64,000 nt of DNA from contig NC_058523.1 in NCBI RefSeq assembly GCF_904849725.1, positions 203,697,689-203,761,688 on the forward strand, written 5' to 3'. Shown piece after piece: positions 48,644 to 59,694 of this stretch. Origin of the DNA: Hordeum vulgare subsp. vulgare (lineage: Eukaryota > Streptophyta > Magnoliopsida > Poales > Poaceae). A program made the position numbers and the translations under genes. The first letter of the stretch is position 1. Each line of letters starts with the position of its first letter. The notes under the pieces are model-generated. The model saw nothing but the letters and a program-made list of their open reading frames with translations, had not been told where the DNA came from and searched no databases.

Positions 48644-49128
48644 TATAAAAATTACGACAGGGAGGTGCACGTGCGGGCCACAAGGCAATACAGCGCGACC
48701 ACCCCCTCACAGCGCCCTGATGCCTTGTGGGGCCCATAGCCCCCTGCCTTATCCATTTAGCCCACTTCATCACCTACATCCAGAAAACATTCTCCTGCTC
48801 TCTCTTTCCTGTGTTCTTCCTCTACAAACTGAAATTTCTGATCTCTTTGCTCGAAACTTCGTTCCTGAAACTGTTTTGCGGAATTGCTCCCTGGTATGTG
48901 AATCCTCCATTCCTCCAATTAGTTTTGATTTAGTACTCTATATTTTGCATATTGTGGTGCAATTGGTGCTACTGAAAATGATCTTGCATGTTAAATACTT
49001 TGAGTTCCAAGTAGTGGTAATGCTTGATATGTCCTCTAAGCATCCATATGAGTAGTTGCATCAACGTTGCAAAGTTTTACTCATATAATTTTGTCATCCA
49101 AAAGTTTCAGAGATTTGTGTGTAGGAAA
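48644..49128 (+). promoter_or_regulatory. Promoter and leader of unit X gene
   Basis: TATA-like TATAAAAA at 48644-48651, a C/T-rich leader, then a candidate intron from GTATGTG (48894) to GTGTGTAG (49124), 231 bases, ending four bases before the ATG at 49129. Donor and acceptor are both close to plant consensus. No start codon in the right frame lies in the leader after the TATA box that would obviously compete. Confidence 0.4.
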
Positions 49129-49197
49129 ATGAACTTCTTCATGAGGAGTTCTTCAAGGAAGGGTTCTTAGAGCCGGAGCCCTAAAGGAGTAGCCGGG
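49129..49197 (+). pseudogene. Athila ORF1-like gene of unit X, 5' piece
   Basis: ATG at 49129, serine- and arginine-rich start (MNFFMRSSSRKGS), TAG at 49168-49170 in frame, then on to the insertion point. Counting through the target-site copies (CCGGG here, CCTGG at 59695) keeps the phase with the long frame at 59700-60680, so both pieces are one gene. Confidence 0.65.
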
Positions 49198-49665
49198 TGT
49201 CAGTGTCAAAACCGGCGGATCTCGGGTAGGGGGTCCCGAGCTCTGGACCTTGGATCGATGGGTTATAGGGGACCAAGGAGACAATGTTTACCCAGGTTTG
49301 GGCCCTCTTGAGGAGGTAAAACCCTACGTCCTGCTTGACTATATTGATGTGGATGAGAATTATAGAGTTAATCTACCTCGAGGCCATATGAGCTAAAACC
49401 CTATATGAGTCAACTTGCCTATATGGATGAAACCCTCTGGTTTATATAGACACAAGGGGTTCCTAGGGTTACATACAATTGACCTCCATCCGGGGACATA
49501 TGCGTTGATCTAGCCTACTTAACTTGGATGACACGCGAGTCTATCTAGCTGTCCTTCGCGAACATGAGGTCGTCATGCAATCCCGTCTTCAACAACACGA
49601 CTCATTAGGTCCGCCTGTAAGAGATGGGCCGACCGTGCGAGGACCCCTTAGTCCCGTTCTCCCTT
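49198..49665 (-). repeat. Left (3') LTR of Retand-like element
   Basis: 468 bases from TGTCAGTGTCAAAACCGG to TTCTCCCTTA; the inner end reads TTA where TCA is expected. Minus-strand TATA box in TTTATATAGAC (49441-49451). Confidence 0.8.
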
Positions 49666-50222
49666 AGTAGCCCCCGAACTGGCCTCCAACGCTAATGTGT
49701 ATGGTCTTCAGAAGCACCTCGTATCTAGAGTAATCATCTTGCAAGGCGAGTTCCCTTCATGTTCGGCTGGTTTTGACTTGGTCGTTTTGTGATGTCGTGG
49801 CTTTAAAACAAGCAATGCTTAATCTGAAGGCTTAAAAGCCCGGGTGTGAACAATTCATCATGTGACAGCCTTTCTCATGAAAGGTCACAATAGCCAGTTA
49901 TGATAAAACTTGATTCGCGGTTCGAGGCCACTTTACCATGGGCACGTCTTATCAATGAGGAGATCATGCCCCAAGTTTAAGGGGATACGATACTGGCCTG
50001 GGTTAGCATGCACGTGTTCAACATCGCAGTTGTTTCGAGAAGTGGCAAGGCTTGTGGTGCAGTAAACGGGAATCCTTAGCCATATGGCCTCCCAGAAAAG
50101 GGAAAAGGATCATCAAAGCCACCACACGCATTCCAGACTTGACCCCCCTTTCATTCAAGCTCCAAGCGCCCATATCCATTTCATTTTCCATCCTCTCCCA
50201 ACCGCACTTCCCCAAGATCAAC

Positions 50223-53200
50223 ATGGCCGGCTCGAGCTCCCAAGGCAAGTGGGAGGTCTCATGCGTCTTAGACCAGGATATCCGGTTGTTGAAGGAAGCC
50301 AGCTATCCCTCGCCCAACATTGCCCACCATGCGCCGGAGGAGGGCCAGGTGGTGCCTACACCAAAGCCAGGCGAGAGGGTGGTGTTCGACCCCCACATCA
50401 TCCAAGGACTAGGCTTCCCACTCCACCCCTTCGTCAGGGGCCTGATGTTCTTCTACGGGTTAGATTTTCACGATCTTCCCCCGAACTCATTTATGCACAT
50501 CTCAGCTTTCATCACCATTTGTGAGGCCTTCATGCGGGTTCAACCGCACTTTGGCCTATGGCTCAAGACTTTCAACGTCAAGCCGAAGATGGTCATCGGC
50601 CAACACACCGACTACGGAGGAGCCGTGATGAGCAAACTCCCCCGGGTTGAGTGGCCGAAGGATACTTTTATTGATACCATCAAAGCCTAACAAAAGAGTT
50701 GTTTTACTTTTACATCACCTAACCTAGGGAAACAAACTGGTCGGTGCCTGCCGAGTTCAGATACAGACACCCTGAGAGGCTAACCTCATGGGTTAGAAAA
50801 GGTATTCATTGTGGATCGGCCTCAAAGGTTAAGTCGCTGCACAAGGGCATCACGCATATGATGGAGGCGAATATTGAGCTGACCAACATGATTCAGGTCA
50901 TGCTCTGCCACCGCATCCTTCCGTGCCAGTGTCGGGACACCCCAATGTGGTCCTACCAGCTCGGCGACCCCGGCACCGTGCGCTAGTTCTACCACACTAC
51001 CCACAAGAAATTGTGGAGGGTGTTGTTCCAACCTCAACAGGAATGTCCGGCCAAGGAAGAAGACGTCGGCTTAGATGCCAATAACCCTCCCTTGAAGGTA
51101 TGATTGACATTTTGTTCTTATTTAAAACTTCAGTTTTTAACAAGGATCATCATTTCGCCCACTGGCCCTGCAAGGCTGGCTGAACAAGGCCGTGAAAATA
51201 AACGGCCCAAACCCCGTGGCTGAGGACCCTAGGTCACCATTGTTGACCGTGATGCTAGTTGTGGCGCCATACACAGCGTCGAAGAAAAAAGAGAAGAAGA
51301 AGAGGGAGACCCGCAGAGGCCTCCGCTCGAAGGGTCATCCAGATACCAACTCCGGAGACACACACGCTTGCTCCGACTATGAGGAAGTGGATGTGGAGGA
51401 TGGGGAGGATAAAGAATCCCCCAAACAAGAAATAGGGCGACGCTGGAGGAGGCCGAGGAGGGCTTGCCTCCTCAGGCCTCGAAGAGACCCTACAGGAGCA
51501 AGGTCATCCTACCCAACGACAGCGAGGATCATGATAAGGACTCCGAGGCCTTTGAGAGGGTTCCCCAAAGGACCCCCAGGATCAAGCCCCCGACCCAATG
51601 GTATGGAGTCCAAACTTTATTTAATGGAGTTATACCGAGATTTTGTTAATAAACACACGTGCGCTTTTCCCTGACGCAGCCCTATCCAAAATTTCCCGGC
51701 GGACCAAGCATCGGAGGGGGGTTCACCATCTGCTAAGCTAGGGAAGAGTGGGAATGTGTCCCGTATGACCCTTTCCTTAGGCCTCGGAGGAGGCCATAGA
51801 GGTGATAACCCACCAGGACCCTCGAAACACGGGGGATGAGCTGGTGATGGACGAGGTTCATACGTCGGCTACCGAAGACTGAGAGGTACCAACCGAGGTT
51901 CATGGCTCGTTTACCGAAACCCAGGAGGTTGATCCCCTCCCAACGAGTGGAGAGGGGGACGCGATTCGTCCGAGCTTCCTCTGGAGATAATTCCATGGAC
52001 CTTCGATCCTCCGACGTCTTCGACGTTGCCTCCGGTGGCGCCCGTGATAGAACGGGATGCGGCCGAGTGGCCTCTAATGATGGAGGAGGCTTTACCCAGC
52101 TCATCCATTGCCGATGAACACCACACCCTTATGGGTGCCATTCTACAAAGCATACAATCCGTTGATAGCGGACCGAAGGAAGCCTTCAGTGGTTTGCTGG
52201 TGGGCTTCAAGGTAAACCATGTAGTGTTAGATTTATTTATATGGTTTCACATGCCTTATAGGTATAATAGAACCCAAGCGATAGGTGAGTAACTTACCCA
52301 CGGATCAAAAGAACTTATAGACATGAACAAAAATAGTTCAGGGACCCTTGAACTATAACAACTCAGGGGGGGGACTTGGGCCGAATGTCCTTGTCCTGAT
52401 AGCTCGGATGCTTATTAATTGATAACTTGTTCTGCAAGCCTCGTCCTCGGCTATGGCCACCAACGCCTTTGAACTTGCCAAGCTGAACCGGAAACACAAG
52501 GTTTCCGATGAAGAGCCCATCTGTATCAATAGTCGGCTCGACGAGAAGCAGGGTAAGCTTGAGGCGTGTCACCCTGACTCTTGTTGTCCATAATAGTTGA
52601 GGGTCGTCTGGCTTTGGTATATGACATCTTGTTTCCGATTATGTCACCAGCTATGGACGTAGAGTTTGACAAACTCGAGGCTGAATTGGAGAAGGCCAAG
52701 CAGGAGGCCGCCACTCAATGGATGGTGGCCGAACAGGCAACCGTCAATCTAAGCTCGCTGAAGGTTGAGATCGGCACGCACAAGGCTATAGTGGTTAAGG
52801 CCCAGAAGGAGCTTCAAGATGCGAGTGCTAAGAGTGAGGCCTTGAAACAAACATGTAAAGAACAAGAGGCTGAGCTATCAAAGTTGTCCTCCAAGCTCAA
52901 ATCGGAGCGGGTGGACAGGTGGTTTTTCAAAAAAGAAGTGCGCCAAGCCAAGAAGATTGCGGATGGTAAGACAAACTTACTGCAATGTGCCTTTGGTGGA
53001 AATAGGTTTGCCTTTCTTACATGACTATGGAGTTCCTCACGCACCTTCACGGACCTCCCACTGAGTGTAGCACACATGGCCAGGAACTACAAGGCCCAAG
53101 ACGGGGATGCTGAGCAGCGGCTTATCTGGGCGCAGTTTCAGACTACACATCCCAACCCCTTCTCATGTACCAGATGAAACAGCTCATGGAGTTGCACATG

Positions 53201-53520
53201 ATGGTGGAGCTGGCCATGAAGGACCTCTGCATCCAGCTGTGGCCTGTCGAGCCTCTTCCAAGCAGTTACTTCGGCTTAGTGCAGAAGTTGTACGATGTTG
53301 TGCCTCAGATCGAGGTCCTGAAGTGCTCTGTTTGCATATAAGGAGCTCAGATGGCTTTTGCAAGGACCATGATGCACTGGCCAGGGGTGAAGCTCCTTGC
53401 CATGGCAACCACACCTTCGCCTACTGGAAAGGAGCACATGCGTCCAGAGCTTTATTTATATGCCACGATGGAGGGTGCTCCGGACATACAAGCCTAGTGT
53501 TCCAAAGATGTAATTTTTGA
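50223..53520 (+). pseudogene. Opposite-strand multi-exon gene ('putative gypsy type transposon' domain)
   Basis: ATG at 50223 starts an exon with the domain known in grasses as putative gypsy type transposon: FDPHIIQGLGFPLHPFVRGL, FFYGLDFHDLPPNS, AFITICEAFM, HFGLWLKTF. It continues after a small gap at 50736-51103 (WSVPAEFRYRHPERLTSW, MIQVMLCHRILPC) with a TAG near 50985, then a donor-like GTATGA. Later pieces: a basic/acidic linker (51190-51700), an exon near 52440-52556 ending in a GTAAGC donor, a coiled-coil exon (about 52654-52966, EFDKLEAELEKAKQEAA) ending in GTAAGA, and a last exon (53080-53520) with ELHMMVELAMKDLCI, a TAA near 53338, and a C-terminal ...HWPGVKLLA. Its function is unknown; such genes are carried by many grass elements. 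No sign it is expressed can be read from sequence. Confidence 0.7.
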
Positions 53521-53931
53521 GTGAGGTTATTGTCGTGTGCCTTGGAACAATTTCATTTTATGATTCTCGTCCCAGTATAATGCACTTTGTATTATTTTGA
53601 CTCTTGTTTGGTTGTTTAATTTCAAAGTTTCTAGTCATCGGCTTCAGCCCCCAGGTAGAGACTACAAGGGGTGCTTCGACATCCGCACTCTGACCCTTAA
53701 CTGATATATTGGTGCCCAGAGGCGGTAGTGTCTGAAGGTAATGAGGCAATCTGATATGTGGCTTTAGTGCTTTCACTTAACCTTAGGAGCTTGAATTCGG
53801 GGGTTGTTTACGAGGTCCCATTTTTTGTGGTAGTCGGATAAATCTGATTTTTAAATAGTTACCACAAGGTTTGCAAAGGTACAAACCCCTTGTATCACAC
53901 GGAATAACCTCCACCAGTTCTTGCTTATTAG

Positions 53932-55197
53932 CACTACTGGAATCAGACAATTTTTCATCTGCGTGATCTTTGTCGTCTGCTAGCACATGGCAAAGAAACT
54001 CTTTACCGTCAGGTGCCGAAAAACAGATTGCAAAGTATGCAATGATGGCAAAGATACTGTTTTGCCCTGAGTGCATTCTTTGTCGTCTGTTGGACACGAC
54101 AAATATGGTCCAGCCGGACAGCAAAGAGACCAGGCGAACCCGACTGCACAGTGGGCTAAGTGGACGGCAAGGTTGCCGTCAGCTCTCTCTTTGCCATCTG
54201 CCTCCCCCTATTTTCCATCTTCCTCCCCCTCTTTGTTGTCTGCTAGCAGACGAGAAAGGGGATGGCCACATAACAGCTGGCTCCCCCTCCCTACCCCCAT
54301 CTCCCCACACCTCTCTATCTCCCCCATCTCCCTACCTCTTTGTCTGTCCCCCATCCCCACGCCACCACCACCACCGCGCTGCCCCACCACCACCGTGTCG
54401 CCCCCTCTCCATGTCGGACCCCTCCCTGCGGTGCCCCCTCCTTGTGCTCTCTCCACCCTCTCCCCCTCTCCTCACCCCTCTCTATCTTCCCCACCACCAC
54501 AATGCCCCACCACCACCGCGTTGACCACCTTCCCCGCCTCTCTCCCTTTCGTTGCCCCAGATCAAGTAGCTCCAGCGTGCTCCCTATGGTTCATGTTGTT
54601 GCTCCTCTACGATCCCAGCGACCACGGGCCTCTGCCACTCGGTCTCCGCAGATCCACGACGAGCGGGCCACCAGAGGATGAGGAAGGGAGCGACATTGTG
54701 CTTCTAGCCGCCTCCCCATACTCTGTGTCGGCGGTGTCGCAACTCCAGCAACAACAGTTCGTCTCCATGGTCCTCCTTCTCCTTCTTTTCCCCCATGCTA
54801 ATCAGCTCGTTTTTCTTGTTCCTACCTATAGGCCTTACATGCTCTTTTTTCTTTTTCATACCTATAAAAGAATTACGGTGGTCATGATTGATCTAATTAT
54901 CATGATTGGTTTTATGGAAATAGTGCATTACTTCTAGAGATGTGGGTGGTGATGTTCATAACTTCCATGCTTGGACACCCTCAGATCTGAAATTTTTGTC
55001 TTACCTATTTGATGTTGGTTCACATGCAGGTTCAAAGAGTAGCACCATGCATTGCAGGTTCAAATCGCCGTATTACCGGCGCTAGCAGTGCCGAAACTGT
55101 TGCCATCTGCTAGCAGATGGCAAAGACCTTTGCCATCCGTGGACTGGTCCTTTGCCGTCTGCCATGGCAGATGGAAAAGAACCTGATTCATGTAGTG
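53932..55197. mobile_element. Small non-autonomous CACTA transposon
   Basis: Ends CACTACTGGAATCAG and CTGATTCATGTAGTG, inverted repeats with two mismatches in 15. Flanks TAG and TAT fit a 3-base target duplication with one change. Subterminal parts hold many TTTGCCRTCTGC / GCAGAYGGCAAAG words and perfect palindromes, such as 55101-55122 (TGCCATCTGCTAGCAGATGG plus CA). The middle (54190-54720) is C-rich and may hold a captured fragment; open frames there on both strands are low complexity. No transposase is present. It lies between the opposite-strand gene and the protease of the host element. Confidence 0.85.
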
Positions 55198-56083
55198 TAT
55201 AACAGTCAGTTTTCGGCTTTATCCACTTTGGTATTTTTAACCACGCCAGCTGGGAATACAATCGCAATGGTTCTCCCTTTACCCCTTTAGCCGAACTAGC
55301 AAAACGTAAGGGGGTAAGCACATGGCCGGGGCAACCCACGATTGACCCAACACACAACTCGGGACCGATTCATATAAAGCATTATCCGAGAAACCGACCA
55401 CTTAAAACTAGTGACGGGGTAGTGCCTGGGATGGTATTTTCATCCAAGCCCCCCGTCTATTAGCCGGTCGCACTTGATATGTATTAAACAAATTACATTT
55501 TGGTGCCAATAAGTAGGAAACATATATGTAAAAATACTGCAAAGAGTCTATAAATAATTTTTTCTATGAATTTCTATAATTTGTGGCGCCAAGGCAGCTG
55601 TTACAGGTAACTATTGTTTTGAACAACATATGTCAAAGCAACATTTTCGCCACGACCTTCCGTGGGTGACTTGACGTCTGCCCTGTATCTAGCTGCACAC
55701 TTTTTCCTATGCTTCTTACAAGTGAGGGGTTATATCCTTTAGAGGTGGTTTTTGGTCAACAAACGGACCTTGAATAGAGGGTCTTGAGAAGCTACCGTGG
55801 CATGGGTGAGCTAGACGCTTGGGAGATCCTTAATGGCATCTCGTTTTTGTCCATGAAGACATTTGGACCTTAGTTTGGTCGAATCGAACATATGGTCCTT
55901 GGTGGTGGATCCCCACAGCTTCCCATGGTATTTTGAGAGCGAAATTGTGTCTACGAGGGACATACCTTACAGGTGACCGGGCCATGTCGTGGGGAGCGCA
56001 TCCCTATTTTCTTTGAACCGGAGATGTCTCAGGCTCGCTTGCCAGCCTGTCGTGCCTTGATGGTTAGCTTGTGGCTTGTGGCT
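55198..56083 (-). other. Region where pol of the Retand-like element is expected
   Basis: Read on the minus strand after the protease; no RT, RNase H or integrase motif is visible in any frame and the remaining length (less than 1.4 kb counting both sides of the CACTA element) is too short for them. Nothing else recognised. Confidence 0.5.
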
Positions 56084-56907
56084 TTATGCTTGATTGTCAT
56101 ATTGGCATTCAGCTGCCAAGGCCGTCGTGTGCTTGTAGGTCCGGAGGGAGCATTGGTTGTTGTCATTGACGGTGATAACTCCCCTAGGTTCAGGCATCTT
56201 GAGCTTTAGGTAGGCGTAATGAGGCACAACGTTGAAGCGGGCGAATGTTGTGCGGCCAAGTAGTGCATGATACACGTTGTGGAAGGGGACGATGTCAAAG
56301 ATTAAATCTTCGTTGTAGAAGTTGTAGGGTGAGCCGAACACGACCTCCAGCATTACCGTGCCGGAGCAGCGGGCTTCGACGCCTGGGATCACTCCTTTAA
56401 AGGTTGTGTTACTGGGTTTGATCCTTGATGGGTCTAGGCCCATGTTTTTTACCATATGTGAGTAAATCAGGTTGAGGATAGTTCCTCCATCCATGAGGAC
56501 TCTAGTGAGGTGGTACCCATCTATGATGGGGTTCTAGGACAAGGGCGGCCGACCCTCCATGATGGATACTAGTCGGATGATCCCTACGATCGAAGGTGAT
56601 CGGGCAACCCGGCCATGGGTTGTGCTTCGGGGCTACGGGCTCTACGGTGTATATCTTTCGAAGGGCTCGCTTCCTCTCCTTCTTTGGTATGTGAGTAACA
56701 TATTTAATATTCACGGTTTTCACCTCTGGGGGATCTGTTTCTAGCCCAAGTGTTTGGACCGCGGGGCTCATTGTCGTCTTTGCTTCGTCGGCCCTTGCCT
56801 TGTTCCTCGACTGCTAGTTTGTCGGCCTGTTTAAACATCCAACACTTATGGTTGGTTTGGGTGGCGGGCTTGTCTTGGGTGCCATGGATCTGGCAGGGCC
56901 TTTCCAT
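56084..56907 (-). pseudogene. Gypsy aspartic protease and preceding linker
   Basis: On the minus strand a knuckle-like segment (CQIHGTQDKPATQTNHKCWMF, shown here by its C..H....C pattern at about 56850-56900) precedes a linker with KKERKRALRKIY and ITFDRRDHP, then after a frame change near 56500 the protease: MDGGTILNLIYSHMVKNM, PGVEARCSGTVMLEVVFG, and YHALLGRTTFARFN. DGG instead of DSG/DTG is normal for this lineage, so the active-site aspartate is kept. It would process the gag-pol precursor. The stop at 56084 side follows the protease by about 25 residues. Confidence 0.75.
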
Positions 56908-59234
56908 AAATTTATCTAATGGAGTCGTGACATCCCTGTTCCACTTAAGGGGTTTCTTCCGTTGTGGATGTTTTGAGCTGCAGAAGCCAGCCTTTATGGT
57001 GTGACATCGGTGTCACCGTTACGGTGGTGGCATTTGTTCTTGCTTTGTCTTAGCTTCCCACTTCCATCCCGAACTTAAGAGGTGCCGGTGTCGTCCGCAT
57101 TCTGGTCGCACCGAGCTAGCCAACTGTCCTCACCCACGCAAAACCAGGTCATGAGGGATGTGAGAGCAGACATTGTTCTCGGCCTATCCTGGCTGAGATG
57201 GCGAGCCAGCCATTTGTCCTGGATATTATGCCTGAAGGAGGCCATCGCCTCGGCATCCGGACCACCCACGATCTGGTTCTTCTTTATTAGGAACCTATTC
57301 CAGAATTCTCTAGTAGATTCACCCGCCTTTTGGACGATGTTACTCAGGTCGAAGGAATCCGGCGGTCGGACATAAGTTCCCTGAAAACAAGACAGGAAGG
57401 CTTCTTCGAGATCTTCCCACCTTTCGATGGAATTTTCGGGTTAACTGTTTAGCCAGTGTCGTGCTGGTCCTTTCAGCTTTAGGGGTAGGTACTTAATGGC
57501 GTGGAGGTCATCTCCCTTGGCCATATGGATGTGGAGAAGAAAAAATTCTATCCACACGACGGGGTCCGTAGTCTCGTCGTATTGTTCTATGTTCACGGGT
57601 TTAAACCCTTCCAGGAATTGGTGCTACATTATCTCATCTGTAAAGCACAGTGGGTGGGCGGCGCCTCTCACTCGGGTTATATTGTGCCCGAGATCGGCTG
57701 TTGGTTGTGCCCGATACGATTCCTGATCTTTGTTGATGTGGGTAAATCGTGGTTGGACTCCATCCCATTGAGTTGGAGAGTACCTTCTAGATCCATAGAT
57801 GGACCTGTTGTGACCTATTATGTTGTCCAAGTCGTGTCGTAGGTCATGTCTGCACCTGGGTTGCACATGTTCCTTTCCTTTCCTGCGGGGAGGCTGAGGT
57901 CTATACACGACTTCTCTGGCCGATCTATTGCGCCCTTGCGGTGAGCGATCGGGCTGATTGTACTGTGTGCGCCTCGGGGACACGGGCTCTGGGGCCTCTT
58001 CATAAAACTAAGGCAGCACGCACCAGCGTGGGTAGCTTTTGTTTTGATCCGGCCACTCGGTGCCATGTCCTTCTTCGGCTGCGAGTAGTTTCGTCAATCT
58101 ATTGTTGATGGTATCTTGTTCGGCTTGGAGCCGCTATTGCTCCGCTTTTAAGTTACGCACGGTAAATATAAGTTGCTGCCTGAACCGGTCCAAACCCTCA
58201 AGGTGCTCGGGAACTGTGTAGTCTTCGGCCTCTATGTTGTCTTCCCCGTCGGCAGGGGAGGTAGTTGTCGTTGTCTGAATCATCGGGATCGCCGGGAACG
58301 CTCTGGCCCTCGGGCTTGTTCTGGTCCACCGGTGGCTGCTCGGGAGCTCCGAGGTTGCCATGGTCCTCCGGGGTTATATTTTATGGGAAGCCTTGTATGG
58401 TATTCCTTCCCTTGTTCACCTTGGCCCACTTATGCTTCCTTCTGTGCTTTGATGGCTCCTCCCCGGACTTATCACCGTTTTGTTTGGGGGTATCATTGCC
58501 ATCGTCGTTGGGTGTGTCCACCATGGAGATGTCGTATGTGGAGGTGGCAGTCCACCGCCCCGTATTTACATGGGCGGGGTCATCAGCCTCATCATCCATG
58601 TCTTCAACCTCCTCGGAGGCGTAATCCAACATGTCGGTTAAGTCTTCCACGGTGGCTACCAAGTGGGTGGTTGGTGGGCGGAAAAGTCTTCATAATCTAC
58701 ATTCAGACCGATCTGAGTATAGGTCGTGCTCAGGCCATCCGTGATTTTCAATGACTGGATCCCGTGAAGTGTCTCGTTTAATATTGAGAGGTTGTCCTGA
58801 TCGATCTCTTGGCAATTTTCGGAGTTGACCTCCTTGGCTTCCATGAGGGACGCGTATTCGGCAATGGTCGTTCGCTGTTGCTCAGGCACTGAGGTCAGAT
58901 CCGGGTATTAAGCCAACTCTTCGACAAAGAGGGAATGGAGGGCATGGCTTGGCAAGAGACCTGAAGTCAAGGCTTCAGGATTTTAGAGCTCATCGGACGA
59001 TACTGTGATCTTAACAGGGAAAAGATCGCCCCAGGAGTCGGCGGAGAATTCGAGATTCCCAAACCTTATCTCCTGACCAGGGGCGAAGCCTTCGATCCGG
59101 CTGTGGCGGCCGGTCGGGTCAGCGTGTAGCGTGAAGCTACCGAACGAGAGAACATGCCTAGAAACAAAGATGTCCCCGTTGATGATTCGATAGCTGACGA
59201 TTAAGTGAGCCATCAATCCTTCTGGTGATCTCAT
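56908..59234 (-). pseudogene. gag: gag of the Retand-like element, several frames
   Basis: Start ATG complementary to 59232-59234, 26 bases from the LTR, opens 83 codons (MRSPEGLMAHL, GQEIRFGNLEFSADSWG). Later pieces are acidic and low complexity (58889-58656, 58662-58381), a helical segment (EHLEGLDRFRQQL, 58361-58134), an arginine-rich linker (57983-57624) and the capsid-type core (57480-57075) with FWNRFLIKKNQI-like and FRHNIQDKWLARHL words. Stops and frame changes separate them. The order fits gag of Tat-lineage elements. Nothing suggests a working product. Confidence 0.7.
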
Positions 59235-59260
59235 AGTGGAACTCTCAATGAAAGCACTAT

Positions 59261-59694
59261 TTTCGGTGTCAAAACCGACGGATCTCGGGTAGTGGGTCCT
59301 GAGCTGTGGACCTTGGATGGATGGGTTACACAGGAGGAAGGAGACAATGTTAACCCAGGTTCGGGCCCTCTTGAGGAGGTAAAATCCTACGTCCTACTTG
59401 ATTATATTGATGTGGATGAGAATTACAAAGTTGATCTACCTCGAGATCGTACGGATGAAACCCTCTAGTTTATATAGAGACCAGGAGTTCCTAGGGTTAC
59501 ATACATCCGACCTCCAGCCGAGGAGACATGCACCGATCTAGTCTACTTAACTTGGATGACACGCCAGTCTCCGGATCTTTCCTTCCCGAACATAAGGTCG
59601 TCACGCAATCCGGTCTTCAACAACATGGCCCATTAGGTTGGCCTGTAACAGATGGGCCGACCGTGTGAGGACCCCTTACTTCCGGAATCCCTCA
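59261..59694 (-). repeat. Right (5') LTR of Retand-like element
   Basis: 434 bases, from TTTCGGTGTCAAAACCGACG (TG changed to TT) to GGAATCCCTCA. Shorter than the left LTR by internal deletions. The primer-site region (59241-59260) reads AGTGCTTTCATTGAGAG on the minus strand. Confidence 0.8.

Larger units (their letters stand above)
49198..59694 (-). mobile_element. Tat/Retand-like gypsy element, pol-less, with opposite-strand gene
   Basis: Two direct LTRs (49198-49665 and 59261-59694) bound 9.6 kb. Flanks CCGGG and CCTGG match in four of five bases. On the minus strand the order is 5' LTR (right), primer site, gag, protease, then no RT or integrase, then a gene on the plus strand, polypurine tract (GTTCGGGGGCTAC, 49666-49678) and 3' LTR. 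A protease with DGG, the gag words and an antisense gene near the 3' LTR point to the Tat lineage (Retand/Grande/Ogre group), by established knowledge of those elements. It is inserted in the ORF1 of unit X and itself holds a CACTA element. Confidence 0.8.

Noticed and set aside
50052..50222. Upstream ATG at 50052 for the opposite-strand gene
   Set aside because: The 57 extra residues look like translated leader; the internal ATG at 50223 follows a pyrimidine-rich leader and starts the conserved-looking protein.
54071..54937. 288-codon proline/serine-rich frame
   Set aside because: It lies in the C-rich middle of a CACTA element, is simple in composition and overlaps other open frames on both strands.
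59652..59694. ATG at 59652 as start of the ORF1-like gene
   Set aside because: It lies inside the right LTR of the inserted element; the true frame continues from 49129-49197 across the insertion.
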